A stretch of 64,000 nt of DNA, from contig CM033394.1 in the NCBI GenBank assembly GCA_019426215.1, forward strand, positions 17,442,195 through 17,506,194, read 5' to 3'. This document shows positions 9,336 through 20,104 of the stretch, one piece after another; within the stretch, counting starts at the first letter, position 1; the number at the start of each line of letters is the position of its first letter. Origin of the DNA: Buddleja alternifolia. Its lineage: Eukaryota; Streptophyta; Magnoliopsida; Lamiales; Scrophulariaceae. The notes under the pieces were generated by a model. That model worked only from the letters and a program-made list of their open reading frames with translations, ran no database searches and was not told the DNA's origin. The position numbers and the translations under genes were made by a program.

Positions 9336-11364
9336 CACTACAAGAAAATAAGACATTAGTGATTAAATGTCAAGTGATAATGTCAAAGTCATCATTAATT
9401 GTAGACTTTTAGTGACAAGACTTTTATTTTGTCACAGAAATAAGTTTTACAAGTTTAATAGTTAAAATATTTGTATAGAAGTTGTCACTCTTGATAATTA
9501 ATGACAAGAAAATTATTGTCACTATTGATAGTTAGTGACACACCTTTAGTGACAATAAGGTAAAAATGCATTTTTCTTCTGTTGTCTATAGCGCTTTTCA
9601 CTTTTGGTCCTCTAAGACATGCATCTAGCAAAAATACCCTGTATGTTTCAAAAATTGGCACATTTAGTCCGATCTTAGAAATTTTCAGCCAATTTGGCCG
9701 AAAAATCGCATGTGCTGGTCACGTGAGGGGACAAATTGCTGATTTTTATTTTAGAGGAAAAATCGCTGACTTGGCATGCCACTTGTACAAGAATTTGATG
9801 ATTTGGCATGCCATTTGAAATGGAAAAATATCTTGCAACCAAGGGGACTCGAACCTGGGTGCAAAATTGGTAATAAAACACCCAATCACTAAACCAACTA
9901 GCAACTTGATATTATTCTTTGCATTTTATATATTATAAATAAAGTAAATGATATATGTATTACGGTATATACAGTAAATGATATATATATATTAATATTA
10001 CAATTAATACAGTAATTTTCAAATTATTATTTTAACATAAAATAAATATTTCAAATACAGTAAATACTTGAAAATACAATCATGTTTAAAATTTATATTT
10101 TTCCATAGAGTAATTTTTTAAATACAATACTTTTTAAAATAAAGTAAATACAATAATTATTACATACATTTTTTTATTATAAGTAACACAATAATTTTTA
10201 AAATATAAGAAATATTTTACACTATGAAATTTTAAAATTAAAATTTTGAATTTTTTTGAAATATAATAACTGTTTGAAAACATAATAATTCTTAAAATTA
10301 ATATTTTAAATTAAAAATTAATATTTAAAAATATAATAAAATTTTAAAATTACTATATATGTCGACTACATATTATTGGTTATTATACGTGAAAAAAATC
10401 GAAATAAGTCTAATCTATGTTTATTTTTATAGTTATAATTATAAATAAAATATATAATTATATATTTTTACAATACAATAAATTTTATAGTTGTAAATGT
10501 CACATATATATTTATTCTATTTATATAATAGAAGTACTTTTATTTAATATACAATAAATATATTGACTTTTAAATTGATATTTTTAAATAGAGTAAATAT
10601 TTCAAATACAATTGATACTTCAAAATAAAATTATTTTTAAAATTAATATTTTTTAACAGAGTAATTTTTAAAAAAGAGTAGTGTTTAAAATAAAGTAAAT
10701 ACAATAATTTTCTAATTAAAATTTTAAAAATGAAGTAAATGTTAGAAATATTGAATTTAAAATTAAAATTTTGATTTTTTTTGAAATATAGTAACTATTT
10801 TAAATATTCTTAAACTAATATTTTAAAATATAGTAATTTTTAAAATTAATATTTTTAAAATTTAATATTATTACATATGTGGATTATATATTATTTGTTA
10901 TTATACATGTTGAATACAAAAATAGAAGTATTTTATGTTTATTTTTATATTTATATTTTCAAATAAAATATATAGTTATATATTAAATATTAAAAATTAT
11001 TTTTATATTTGTACATGTTACATATATTTGTTTTATATATTGAAACATAGAGGTTATTTTTGCTAGGGGCATATTTTAGAAGACCAAAAGTGAACAATGC
11101 TATAGATAACGGACAAAAAATGCATTTCTCCCGTGACAATAATTATAGTTGTTACTATACACGTGTCACTAATTATCAATAGTGACAATTTCAAAGAAAC
11201 TCTTGTCGCTAAAATATTTTATTGTGACAAAGCAAAAATTATTATCACCCATTATATATTTTAGTGACAACACAAATAGAGTAAAAAAGTCATTCATTAT
11301 ATATATTGACACTTTTAATATTATCTCTTCAAATTTTGTCACTAATATTACTTTTTTTTTAGTG
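9336..11364. mobile_element. Non-autonomous CACTA (En/Spm-like) element
   Basis: The left end is CACTACAAGAAAAT, the canonical plant CACTA terminus. The right end, reversed, is CACTAAAAAAAA, a slightly eroded copy. The 3 bp TSD TTA is present on both sides (9333-9335 and 11365-11367). Near both ends are repeats of TTAGTGACAA and its complement, as expected for subterminal transposase-binding motifs. The 2029 bp element has no transposase gene; most of its middle is a second element at 9559-11132. Confidence 0.85.
9559..11132. mobile_element. MULE-like element nested in the CACTA element
   Basis: The left end GGTAAAAATGCATTTTTC and the reversed right end GGGAGAAATGCATTTTTTG open inverted arms of roughly 90 bp, sharing TATAGC, CACTTTTGGTC and CTAGCAAAAATA. 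An exact 10 bp direct repeat GTGACAATAA flanks it (9549-9558, 11133-11142). The 1574 bp body is very AT-rich (about 9900-11030), with no transposase. ORFs at 9582-9881 are short and overlap the arm, so they are not called. Confidence 0.8.
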
Positions 11365-11435
11365 TTAACACAAGCTGCAAAAGAAGACCATTACACCAAC
11401 TTATAAACCCTTTCACATTTTCTCCCCCAACTAAT

Positions 11436-11711
11436 GTGAGATATCACAATTGTACACTGGTATATGTAAACTATACTAAAACTATGGATTGTCCGTATGT
11501 CTTTCGTTATGAATTTACTCGGGAAGCCCTCTTGGCCTTGGTAGAGGATGCCTCCACGAGAGCTGCAACCCAGGCCATTGCTCAATATGTTGTTGAACAT
11601 CCACCTATGGTTAATACACTTTGGTCCCCTCACCAGAGTCGGGGCTCCCCAAAGTGGATTAGACACAGGATATATGGGACGAGGATTATTGTTAGGAAAT
11701 TTCATGTTAGA
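11436..11711 (+). pseudogene. Short ORF, possible gag leader, cut by a solo LTR
   Basis: An open stretch begins at the ATG at 11436 and includes ALVEDASTRAATQAIAQYVV, which looks helical and amphipathic. I do not recognise a family. The frame runs into the solo LTR that inserted at 11690; without that insert it would have met a stop about 20 bases beyond, at 14870 or so. The location upstream of gypsy-like repeats makes a gag N-terminal remnant possible. Confidence 0.25.
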
Positions 11712-12778
11712 TGTTTTGATGATGACAAGATATGATTCAATGTTAGACCCCAAATAAAATGTAAGTTTATGTTTTCATAGATCATTGTTTAAGCGTTTGA
11801 AAGTTTGTAATTGTTATTTTGTTCAGGCTTGTAATTTTTATCTTTGTAGATTCTAGACTAAATATTAGATACTGAATCGCAAATAGAATTCTAGGTGAGT
11901 CTATTAGAGAAGAAGTTGAAGATCAGCGTCTGAAGTCAACCAGAGATGAAAATTTGTTTCTTAGCGTCCGTCAAACGCTAAAGGACCTCTTTTTAGGATT
12001 TATGGATCAAGCGCTCAAAGCACTTAAGCGACCGATGTCAGATTCACCTGAAATAAATCCTCAAATCATGAAGGACTTAAATGCAATCATTCAATGGACA
12101 TTTATTTCCAACGGGAAATAAATTCAAATGCATTAAATGCCTGATAAGAGCATTAAATTTGATAAGCCACTGTGACTTGTGGACAAGTCACCTTTTTTAC
12201 TAGACTGTCAGAACTTCAGAGTTTATAGCTGCTACCATCCAATTGGTGCTAGCAGATTTTCAGGAATATCAGGTTTTAGGTAGAATCACGCGCCACGTGA
12301 GAGGCACTCTCCTACATGTGTCCAACGGACAGATCCCAAGAATTGCTTATAAATACCTTACCTTCAGCAAACCCCAAAAATGATGGTACATAATATTACA
12401 AGAGAAAATTACGTACATGCACAAGAAAAAGTTGCTTAGAAACTCCATAGCTAAAATTCCTTCAAGCTTTTTTATCTACATTCCAGACAGTCACAAATAT
12501 CTTAAACCTCTTCCAAAGAAGAAACCTAAATTTCTATTGAGATATTTCAAGTTGTTGGAACTTCCCAAAAACAAACAAAACCTTATGACAAACCTTCAAC
12601 CTTTCATCTGAGTGAGAAAGTTGTTGAAACCCCTTTTCAAGCAGTATTTTTGAGTGAGAGAAGCTTGTAGAAGACGATCTTCATTGGTGTTGAAATCTGT
12701 GTGATCAAGGAGCCTGAGATCTTTTTCATCCTTTACTATCTTGTAGAAGATTCTGTGTGATTCTTTGATAATCATCCT

Positions 12779-14460
12779 TGTTGGTACCAAGTGGCATACG
12801 AAAGGGGGGGGGGGTTAAATAGACCCTGAAGTCTTTTTCGACTTCAAAAGATTTCGTATTAAAATGATTTTTGGACGCTTGAAAAAAAGTAGACGCTTGA
12901 ATTGTCTAACGCTTGACTTAAGCATTCACTTAAAATATAGGCGCTTTGGTGAAGCGTCTAACGAAGACTGTTTTTATAAGGTTAACTGAGATTTCAAGAA
13001 TTGAATACTTTAACCGAGTAGGTTTGAGCGTTCACTTCTTTGATCAGTGTTAGCACAGCGGAATAATTTTTGTAGTCTTCTTTTAAAAGCTTTAGCATCA
13101 CAAGAAGTTTCTTAGTTGCTTAGCTTTTGATTGTGTTTTACTTAATCAGTTTATGCAATGATATGATGAATAAAAGAATTGACTAAAAAGTAAATGACAC
13201 AATATTTGTAAGGTTCGTTGGGTGGTGTAATCCCAACTACATCCTTCTTCTCCTCGAACACTTGGAGGCAATCCACTAAAATGATTCTCAAAGAATCACA
13301 CAGAATCTTCTACAAATTAGGGAGAGATGGATGTCGATGACTTGAGCTCCTTGATCACACAGATTTCTGCTCCAAATCACTTCAATCCCCTTGCTTCTTT
13401 CACCCAGAAATATGGCAAGTATCCAACTTCGACTTCACACAGATCGCGAGGCTTGGATAGGGGTTTTTCTAAAAGGGTTTGTTTGATTTTGATGAAGTTC
13501 AAACAACTGGAAATATCTCAGTAGTAATGTAGTTTCTTCGAAAAGAATGTTTGAGATATTGGGTTGACTGTCTCAGGATATGAAGAAAAGCATAGAGAAT
13601 AATTTCTTGAAAGTTTGGCTTTTCTGAGATTGTAAGGAATGAGACTTCAATGCAACAGCAATTCGACTTGATAATTGTTCTCTGTGTTTGGCTTGTTATT
13701 GAAGTCCTATTTATAGGCATTCTTGGAAAAAGTGTCCGTTTGACACATGCAAGGGCGCGTGTCTCTCACTTTCGTGAGTAAACAACTTTTGTCCTTTTTT
13801 TCTGAAAATCTGCTGGACAAAAGTTGGTGCTGCAGTCTTTGAATAATTGACAGTCCAATAGGGTGGCTTCTCCGTACGTCTGAAAGTGCTTATCACATTT
13901 AATGCTCTTATCAGCATTTAATGCATTTGAATTAAATGTCCGTTGGTATTTAATGCTTTGAGAGTATTTGCATTAAAACTCCTTCTGGACTTAGAAATAA
14001 ATTCAGGTGAAATTACTTCTGTCCTATAAGGTAACGCTTGATTAGCTGGTCAATTGGACGCTGGGAGACTTTATCTTCATTCAGAAATCAGGCGCTTGAG
14101 TCTTCGAAATTTATCACTGCATTTGAATTAAATACCCGTTGGTATTTAATGCTTTGAGAGTATTTGCATTAAAACTCCTTCTGGACTTAGAAATAAATTC
14201 AGGTGAAATTACTTCTGTCCTATAAGGTAACGCTTGATTAGCTGGTCAATTGGACGCTTGGAGACTTTATCTTCATTCAGAAATCAGGCGCTTGAGTCTT
14301 CGAACTTTATCACTGATAAACTCACTCAGAAATTATCAGACGCTTAACCTAAGACTACTTAGCCTAACAATCTAGAACAAATATAAAACAAAGCCTATTA
14401 AAAATCTAAACAAAGGTCCTAATTGTCATCATCAAAACATCTAACATGAAATTCCTAACA
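12779..14460 (-). repeat. Sirevirus-type solo LTR, minus orientation, inside the preceding LTR
   Basis: On the plus strand it opens TGTTGGTACCAAGTGGCAT and closes GAAATTCCTAACA, the reverse of the family LTR. The exact 5 bp TSD ATCCT is at 12774-12778 and 14461-14465. Its 1682 bp length exceeds the sibling LTRs because of an internal tandem duplication (13924-14315) and a longer homopolymer near 12806. Confidence 0.9.
13924..14315. repeat. 196 bp tandem duplication within the solo LTR
   Basis: Two head-to-tail copies with a 196 bp offset, recognisable by CGTTGGTATTTAATGC at 13941 and 14137 and by the repeated CTTCATTCAGAAATCAGG segment. They differ by only a few bases, so the duplication is recent relative to the LTR. 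Confidence 0.8.
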
Positions 14461-14948
14461 ATCCTCGTAAATTCCTCCAAGTGAAAAAGGAGAAGAAGGA
14501 TGTAACTGGGATTACATCACCCAGTGAACCTTATATATCTTGTGTCATTTATACTTTATTGTCTTATTTTCATATTACATTATTCTTTCTGAAAAAGACA
14601 AGTAAAATTGCAAAGCGATTAATTAACCAATTGAACGCTAAAAATCATTTCCGCTGTGCTAATCCTGATTAAGCGATCTAAGCGTTACCCTACTTTGGTA
14701 AATTGCTAAAATCACTAAGTCTAAGTTATCTTTACTAAAGCGTTCAAATCTTTAAAAGTGATCCAAAAATTTTTGAAGTCGAAAAAGACTTCAGGCTCTA
14801 TTCAACCCCCCCCCTTCTAGACCCTTTCGTATGCCACTTGGGACCATCAATTATGGTGCACGAAGAAGCAAAGTGAGAACATATGCCTCTCGATCTCCTC
14901 ACCAAGGATAGGGCTCCCTTGCTGCATAGGAGGTTAGAAGAGAATAGG

Positions 14949-15585
14949 CCCCTCAGAATATTGAGTTCGCCACCGAGGTCTAATTCTTCTGGAAAGCCCC
15001 CACAGAACCTTGCGTTCACGGATGAGGTATGATTCTCTAGAAAAGGCCCCTCATAACCTTGAGTTCAAGGACGAGGTTTGGTTTTCCTGAAAAAGCACCC
15101 CGGAACCTTGCGTTCACGGTTGAGGTTTGTTCTCGTAAAAAAGCTCCCCAGAACCTTGAGTTAACAACCGATTCATCTTGAAAAGGCCCCCAAAATAGTG
15201 AGTTCACGATCGAGGTTTGGGTCTAGTCTCTTGAAAAAGCATCCCGGAACCTTGAGTTCACAGCCGAGGCATGATTCTCTTGAAAAGCCCCCCTTGAACA
15301 TTGAGGTCATGGCCGAACTCTGGTTCTCTTGAAAAAACCCCTCGGAACATTGATTCAAAGTCGAGGCATAATTCTCCTAAAAAAGCCCCCCGGAACCTTG
15401 AGTTCACGACAAATGTTTGGTTCTCTTGAAAAAGTCCCCCGAAACTCATGAGTTAACGGTCGAGACATGACTTTCTTAAAAAGGGCCTACTGGAACCTTG
15501 AGTTCATGGTCAAGGCATTAACTTCCATGAAAAGACCCTCTCGACCTTGAGTTTGCGACAGAGACGCTAGTTTTCAACTACTAGA
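14949..15585. repeat. Minisatellite, about 13 degenerate units of about 49 bp
   Basis: Each unit is built from GGAACCTTGAGTTCACGG, then CGAGG plus a variable TTTGG or CATGA, then TTCTCTTGAAAAAG and a run of C. Units vary between about 42 and 54 bp and carry substitutions and small indels. There are no unique spacers between units. It lies 100 bp downstream of the solo LTR, inside G4. Confidence 0.8.
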
Positions 15586-16084
15586 TCTCCTAAAACTCTT
15601 TAAGTTCTAGTTGAGATATCTCCAACCTTCAAGGTATGAAGACCTGGGCCGGAGCTTAGAGAATTCTTATGCCACAAAAGTTGAAGTGTTCTCCATTATG
15701 CTGGAGCTCATACATAGTGAATGAGGAAAAATTCCACAAAAAATGGCTCATTAATTAATTATACTCTCCCTCGAAATGTTGAAGGCTCCTAAGGCATACT
15801 CGAGCAAGTCTAGCTGGAGGAGTCCTCATTGAGCAAGCCTACAAGCCTAAGAGAAACTTTAAACCAAGGACTCACTAAAGTCCTCAACCAATTCTCGTGA
15901 ATCGGATAACCTAGATGTCTCACACTCTGAATATGAATCAGAAATAAAATTAGAACACCAAAAAAGGAAGATAGTAAAAATTCCTAGATTAGCACTAAGA
16001 AGAGGACTCCGACTCCTCGAACAATTTCTTCTCAAAAAATAAGGAAACTTGCACAGAGTTCAAATTCCAACTCCATGAGCGAGC

Positions 16085-16420
16085 ATAGACTCGAAGAGCA
16101 CTCCGTGGACAATCACCAACTCAAATAAGTCCTCGCTAGAGTGAGCAGGCACATCGCTCGAGCAGCCAACTTGAGCACGAGTTGCTAAAACGACAAGCTT
16201 GAGCACGATCTGCTCAAGGGAAGCTGTTCAAGCAGACCTGCTCATGCAGCCAGGTCGAGCAAGGAGCTGCTTGAGCACGAAGTGCTCGAGCAAAACTATT
16301 CGAGTAGCCAGGTAGAGCACGAACTTCTCGAGCTAGGTTGCTTGAACAGCTAGCTAGAGCTCGAGCATCAAGGCTGCTTGAGAAGCAGTCTACTCGAGCT
16401 ATAAAGATGCTCGTGAAGCT
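16085..16420. repeat. Degenerate CTCGAGCA/TGCTTGAGCACGA tract
   Basis: For about 330 bp the sequence is assembled from short palindrome-prone words: GCTCGAGCA, TTGAGCACGA, CTGCTCGAG, GAGCAGCCAGG, spaced about 12-25 bp apart. No fixed period holds. A minus-strand open frame exists here (16214-16441), but its alternation of Ala, Arg and Ser follows from the repeat and I do not call it a gene. Confidence 0.6.
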
Positions 16421-16550
16421 GGTGTCCTTGTGGCGTGTCACTCTCGATTCAAGGCTTTCAAATCAAGTTTGAGTTGGCAAATTTCCAACGTGTAAGTTAA
16501 CTTGAGTCACGAGCATTTATCCTTGAACAATACCCGGGAATGGGGCATTA

Positions 16551-17695
16551 TGATGTGCCATGATTATGATTAAGGGTAATTTAAGAATCTAAACCTATAT
16601 TAATAATATACTTTATTATTATGAATTAATTACAATACGAGATGGCTCATCCATACGGCCATTTATCGGTCCGATCTGAACCTCAAAACCGCTCTAGGCT
16701 GAAAATCGCTTAAAACCGCTCGAACCGGTACAGGTTCAGTAAAACAGGCCGGTTAATTTCCAAATGTGAAAAAAATTGGTCAAAATTAAATCCTTATTTT
16801 GATATTTTCCATAATCCAAACCTTTCTTTCTCTCTTTCACGCAGCAGGCGAGGAGCAGGGCAGAGGAGTTCTCTTTCTTTCTCTCTTTTACGTCAGACCG
16901 TGAGTTCCTCTTTCTTTCTCTACCTCCATCTCTAACTCTCTCTTTTATAAGTTTACACTTTACTCTCTATTTCTATCTCCACCTCTAACATTGATTATTT
17001 GGTAAAAAAAAATGAAGAATTATAACTACAAATCAAAGAGGGATTGAAGATGAAGAAGAATGGCTAAGGCGAGAGGATTTAGCAACTACTTCACTTAATT
17101 TTAAAATTAGATTGGATATTTGAAGTTTGTTAATTTTATTAACTAAACTATGTTTATTTTGTTGCACTTTTATGTTAATTAGGTGCCTATTTGGATATTT
17201 TTATTGGATTTGTCATTTGTGGCTGCATAAATTCTAATGATTGGATTTTTAATTTATATTTTTGTTGCATATTTATGTATTTTATTATTTTTTTAACAAA
17301 TTTTAATATATTAATAATTATTTATATTATAATTATGACATCACCAGTCTGACCACGATTGAACCACGGTCCGACCAGTGAACCTTGAACAGGTAGATTT
17401 TTCAGTTCAATAGCCGGTCCAGTTTTTAAAACATTGCATACGGGTCAGTTAAGGAGCTAATGAAGTACGAGACCCATAACCCATTAGACACCCTCATAAA
17501 TATTAGGAAATTAGATCGTTTGGGGAGGATGATCGAATAACTCTGAAATCATCTGCTAATTGCTATTATCGTGAAAAAAAGGAGAACTAGTCTGTCGTAT
17601 CGTAGGTCGGACCCCATCCATCTTTGACTCATTTCATGAAATATTTTGGCCAGGGTTTGACCACCCTGACCCAACTCAATTTTCACACTGCATCA
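16551..17695 (+). repeat. 3' LTR of G4, interrupted by a hAT-like element
   Basis: Begins TGATGTGCCATG after the purine stretch GGGAATGGGGCATTA and ends ACACTGCATCA. Without the 777 bp insert it is about 360 bp. No second copy was found in the window, so the boundaries depend on the TG/CA ends and the purine tract. Confidence 0.5.
16660..17436. mobile_element. hAT-like non-autonomous element
   Basis: Flanked by an 8 bp duplication with one mismatch (CATACGGC 16652-16659, CATACGGG 17437-17444). The right end, reversed, reads CAATGTTTTAAAAACTGG followed by a CCGG motif. The left end is a shortened relative with CGGTCCGATCTGAAC. An 8 bp TSD and CA...TG ends fit hAT. The inside has a CT-rich stretch (16815-16940) and no transposase. 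Confidence 0.6.
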
Positions 17696-17700
17696 GATAG

Positions 17701-18261
17701 TATAATTAATATGACTTGAACCAAATTGTACAATAATCTATGTGTTTATACTATACTACAAATATGGATACTAATAGGTGTCTTTTCTTATGTCAATTTA
17801 CTAAGGTATTCTTAGGAAGTCTTGTCGAATATTTTATTTTCAATTTTTCTTGAAAATGAACTAGAGTATGAACATTACTACAATTTTTCTATTGAATATT
17901 ATTCAATAGGGTGAATTTCAATAATTATCGTCTTTATTTAATGTAATTATGGTCCAATTCGATTATTTGGAGCTCATAACAAATACTTCCCCTGTTATAA
18001 TAGAATGTTCCACTCACTCTTTTGATTAGTCAAGCGTGACTGAAAATGTTAAACAATAATTTCACACTCGATTTTTAAATAACAAAAATAAATAAAAAAT
18101 TAGGAAGACAATTAAAAATTGAAATGAGTAAAGTACCCCTAAAATTCTAATCCCCATTTTCCTTCCCACCAATCACACTCAAAACAAAAACAAAAACAAA
18201 ATATAAATGAAAGTAAAAGCATGAACAGAGCCAGAATGGATGAGTTATGGTTTTGGAAGGC
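17701..18261. other. Gene-free spacer
   Basis: AT-rich sequence between G4 and copia C1. I see no coding or repeat signal beyond short A-rich runs near 18180. It joins the sequence after 28453 if C1 is removed. Confidence 0.6.
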
Positions 18262-18266
18262 GGTGG

Positions 18267-20090
18267 TGTTAGAGATGTGCCCTAAAATCCAATTATTTAA
18301 TGTACTTATTATGAATTAATAAATTATATCTTATAAGTTATGAGTATTATTAAAATGTCCTATGAAGATAGGCATAGTCCATAATTACATATGAGAATCC
18401 AAATATAAAGTGATGTTCCATGAAAGACTTGGATTCAATATATCATATGTTATTATAAATGAGTTGTAGTCGGTGATAAGAATGGACGTCTTATCTGCTA
18501 AAGACTACAGTATGCTATATTCGATGATTTGTCTTAATCATGGGGATAGGGATTCCATAAATAGTATATTCGTGTAAATCAATAAGATTGAAACACTGAA
18601 CCAGACCAACTGGATTATTAATTTTTGACTACTACCGAAAAATAAATAATTTTGAACAATAACTCTACAATAACTTTAATCCTATGATTGTCTTGGACTA
18701 ATGCATCTAGTGTACATTGCTTTGATGTATTCAGAAGTGAGGTTTCCGATGACCAATATACTTTATACATTGGGTAATGACATAAAAATGTGATTGGAAA
18801 GGACATTCATATGAAATTTATAATCTCCATGGGAGATAAGATATATCCCCTATAATGGATTTGCAATGTTCAACTTTTCTAAAACCTTGGCCAAAGTGTT
18901 TCGAGTGAAGTGTCACTGAAATTATATGAAAAATGGTTTTTCATTTGGAAAGTTGATAATAAGCAAATTGAGCATTATAGGATAAGTTGTGAAAAATAAA
19001 ATGATAGTAGTCTTAATTTTATTTCTTCACTGATATTTCACTAGAGGAGTTAATGAAATATTTCTTTACGAAAAAATGGGAACTCAAGAATAAATTGAAG
19101 TTAATTTTAGAGTGCAACAATATTTATTTAGTGGAATTAAATATTGTTAAGTGGTATTAAATATTATCATGTGATGATAATTTGATTTAATCTACTTGGA
19201 GCTAAAATTAATTTACTCTAAGGTCCCTTCGCAAACCTCAAATTAAAACTCTACGAATAAATACTAAAGAATCCATTAGATGGATAAGTTTGAACTTAGA
19301 TGAAAAACATGTGGGAAATATCTTTGGAAGATATTTAATTAAAAGAAAAGAAAAAGAATTAAAAAAAAAACCTAAGCGTCGGCGCAGTAGCAAAGGTGGG
19401 GCCAGCTGGGGGCGCACGGTTTTTTATTTTTTTCTTTTTGACTCACTTGTTTCTTTTTCTTTCCTTTTCATCCCACATAGATTTTTAACAAGGTTTTTCA
19501 TCCCACATTAGTTTATAAAATCAAAAGTTATCCCACATTGGAAAATTATTAGTTTTTCATCCCTTGACATCCCTATAGAAAGGGGTTTCATGGGGAAGTT
19601 CAAATATACAACTTAAAAAAAAATAACAAAGGCAAGTAGTTCTTGAATAATTTTACAAGAACAAGCTAGCTTTTAAGAAAATAAAATTCCTCTTAAGGAG
19701 TTTTATTTTAGTAGTATTTTTTTTTGGAGCCCACACTCCCGAGTTTGTTGAGGCATTGCGAAGAAGGCTTTGCTATGAACGAGCTCTGATTTCTTCTTCT
19801 ACCTGTGAGTTCCAATCTTCTGTGCAAGGTTTGTTTTCTTCGTATTAATTTTTATTGTTTTTATAGTTATGCAATTATTAGTTTTTTAATTAAAGGGTTT
19901 AATTATGTATTCTTTTAATTGTTAGCTGTAGACAATAATAATTATTAATTACAGTGTTTAATTAATTGCTTTAGCCATAGCATGTATGTTTTAAATTTTT
20001 GATGTCATACATGTGCGCATAAGAGCTAGTTCTCTATTTTAATTCCGCTGCGTACCAATATGGGTTCGATTTTGAATCGATTTTCCAACA
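18267..20090 (+). repeat. 5' LTR of C1
   Basis: 1824 bp, starting TGTTAGAGATGTGCCC and ending CGATTTTCCAACA. Nearly collinear with the 3' LTR. It lacks most of a CpG-rich patch present in the 3' copy at about 27650-27755. Confidence 0.9.
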
Positions 20091-20092
20091 AC

Positions 20093-20104
20093 TGGTATCA
20101 GAGC
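20093..20104 (+). promoter_or_regulatory. Primer-binding site of C1
   Basis: TGGTATCAGAGC, two bases after the 5' LTR, is complementary to the 3' end of plant initiator methionine tRNA, the usual copia primer. Confidence 0.9.

Larger units (their letters stand above)
11690..14849 (+). repeat. Sirevirus-type solo LTR, plus orientation, split by another LTR
   Basis: Starts TGTTAGGAAATTTCATG and ends ATGCCACTTGGGACCATCA. The exact 5 bp TSD ATTAT flanks it (11685-11689, 14850-14854). Subtracting the nested LTR and its duplicated site leaves about 1473 bp, the same size class as the S3 LTR at 54432 (1502 bp), with which it shares long stretches. No internal retrotransposon sequence remains, so it arose by LTR-LTR recombination. 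Confidence 0.9.
11368..17695 (+). mobile_element. Gypsy-like remnant G4 with tandem repeats
   Basis: The right end shows a polypurine-like stretch (16536-16550) followed by a TG...CA LTR ending at 17695 with no primer site after it, so this is a 3' LTR. To its left are a CTCGAGCA-rich tract, a 49 bp minisatellite, and a short gag-like ORF near 11436. No 5' LTR or pol is recognisable, and the left border is a guess set by the CACTA element. Internal tandem arrays are common in Tat-type gypsy elements, which supports but does not prove the assignment. Confidence 0.45.

Noticed and set aside
14949..15585. CRISPR-like array
   Set aside because: Units follow each other without unique spacers, are degenerate throughout, and lie in plant transposon DNA. 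It is a minisatellite.
16214..16441. 75-codon minus-strand ORF
   Set aside because: Its composition reflects CTCGAGCA words; nothing else supports a gene.
18180..18261. Host gene broken by C1
   Set aside because: Joining the sequence across the TSD gives only very short frames (under 50 codons) with no recognisable content.
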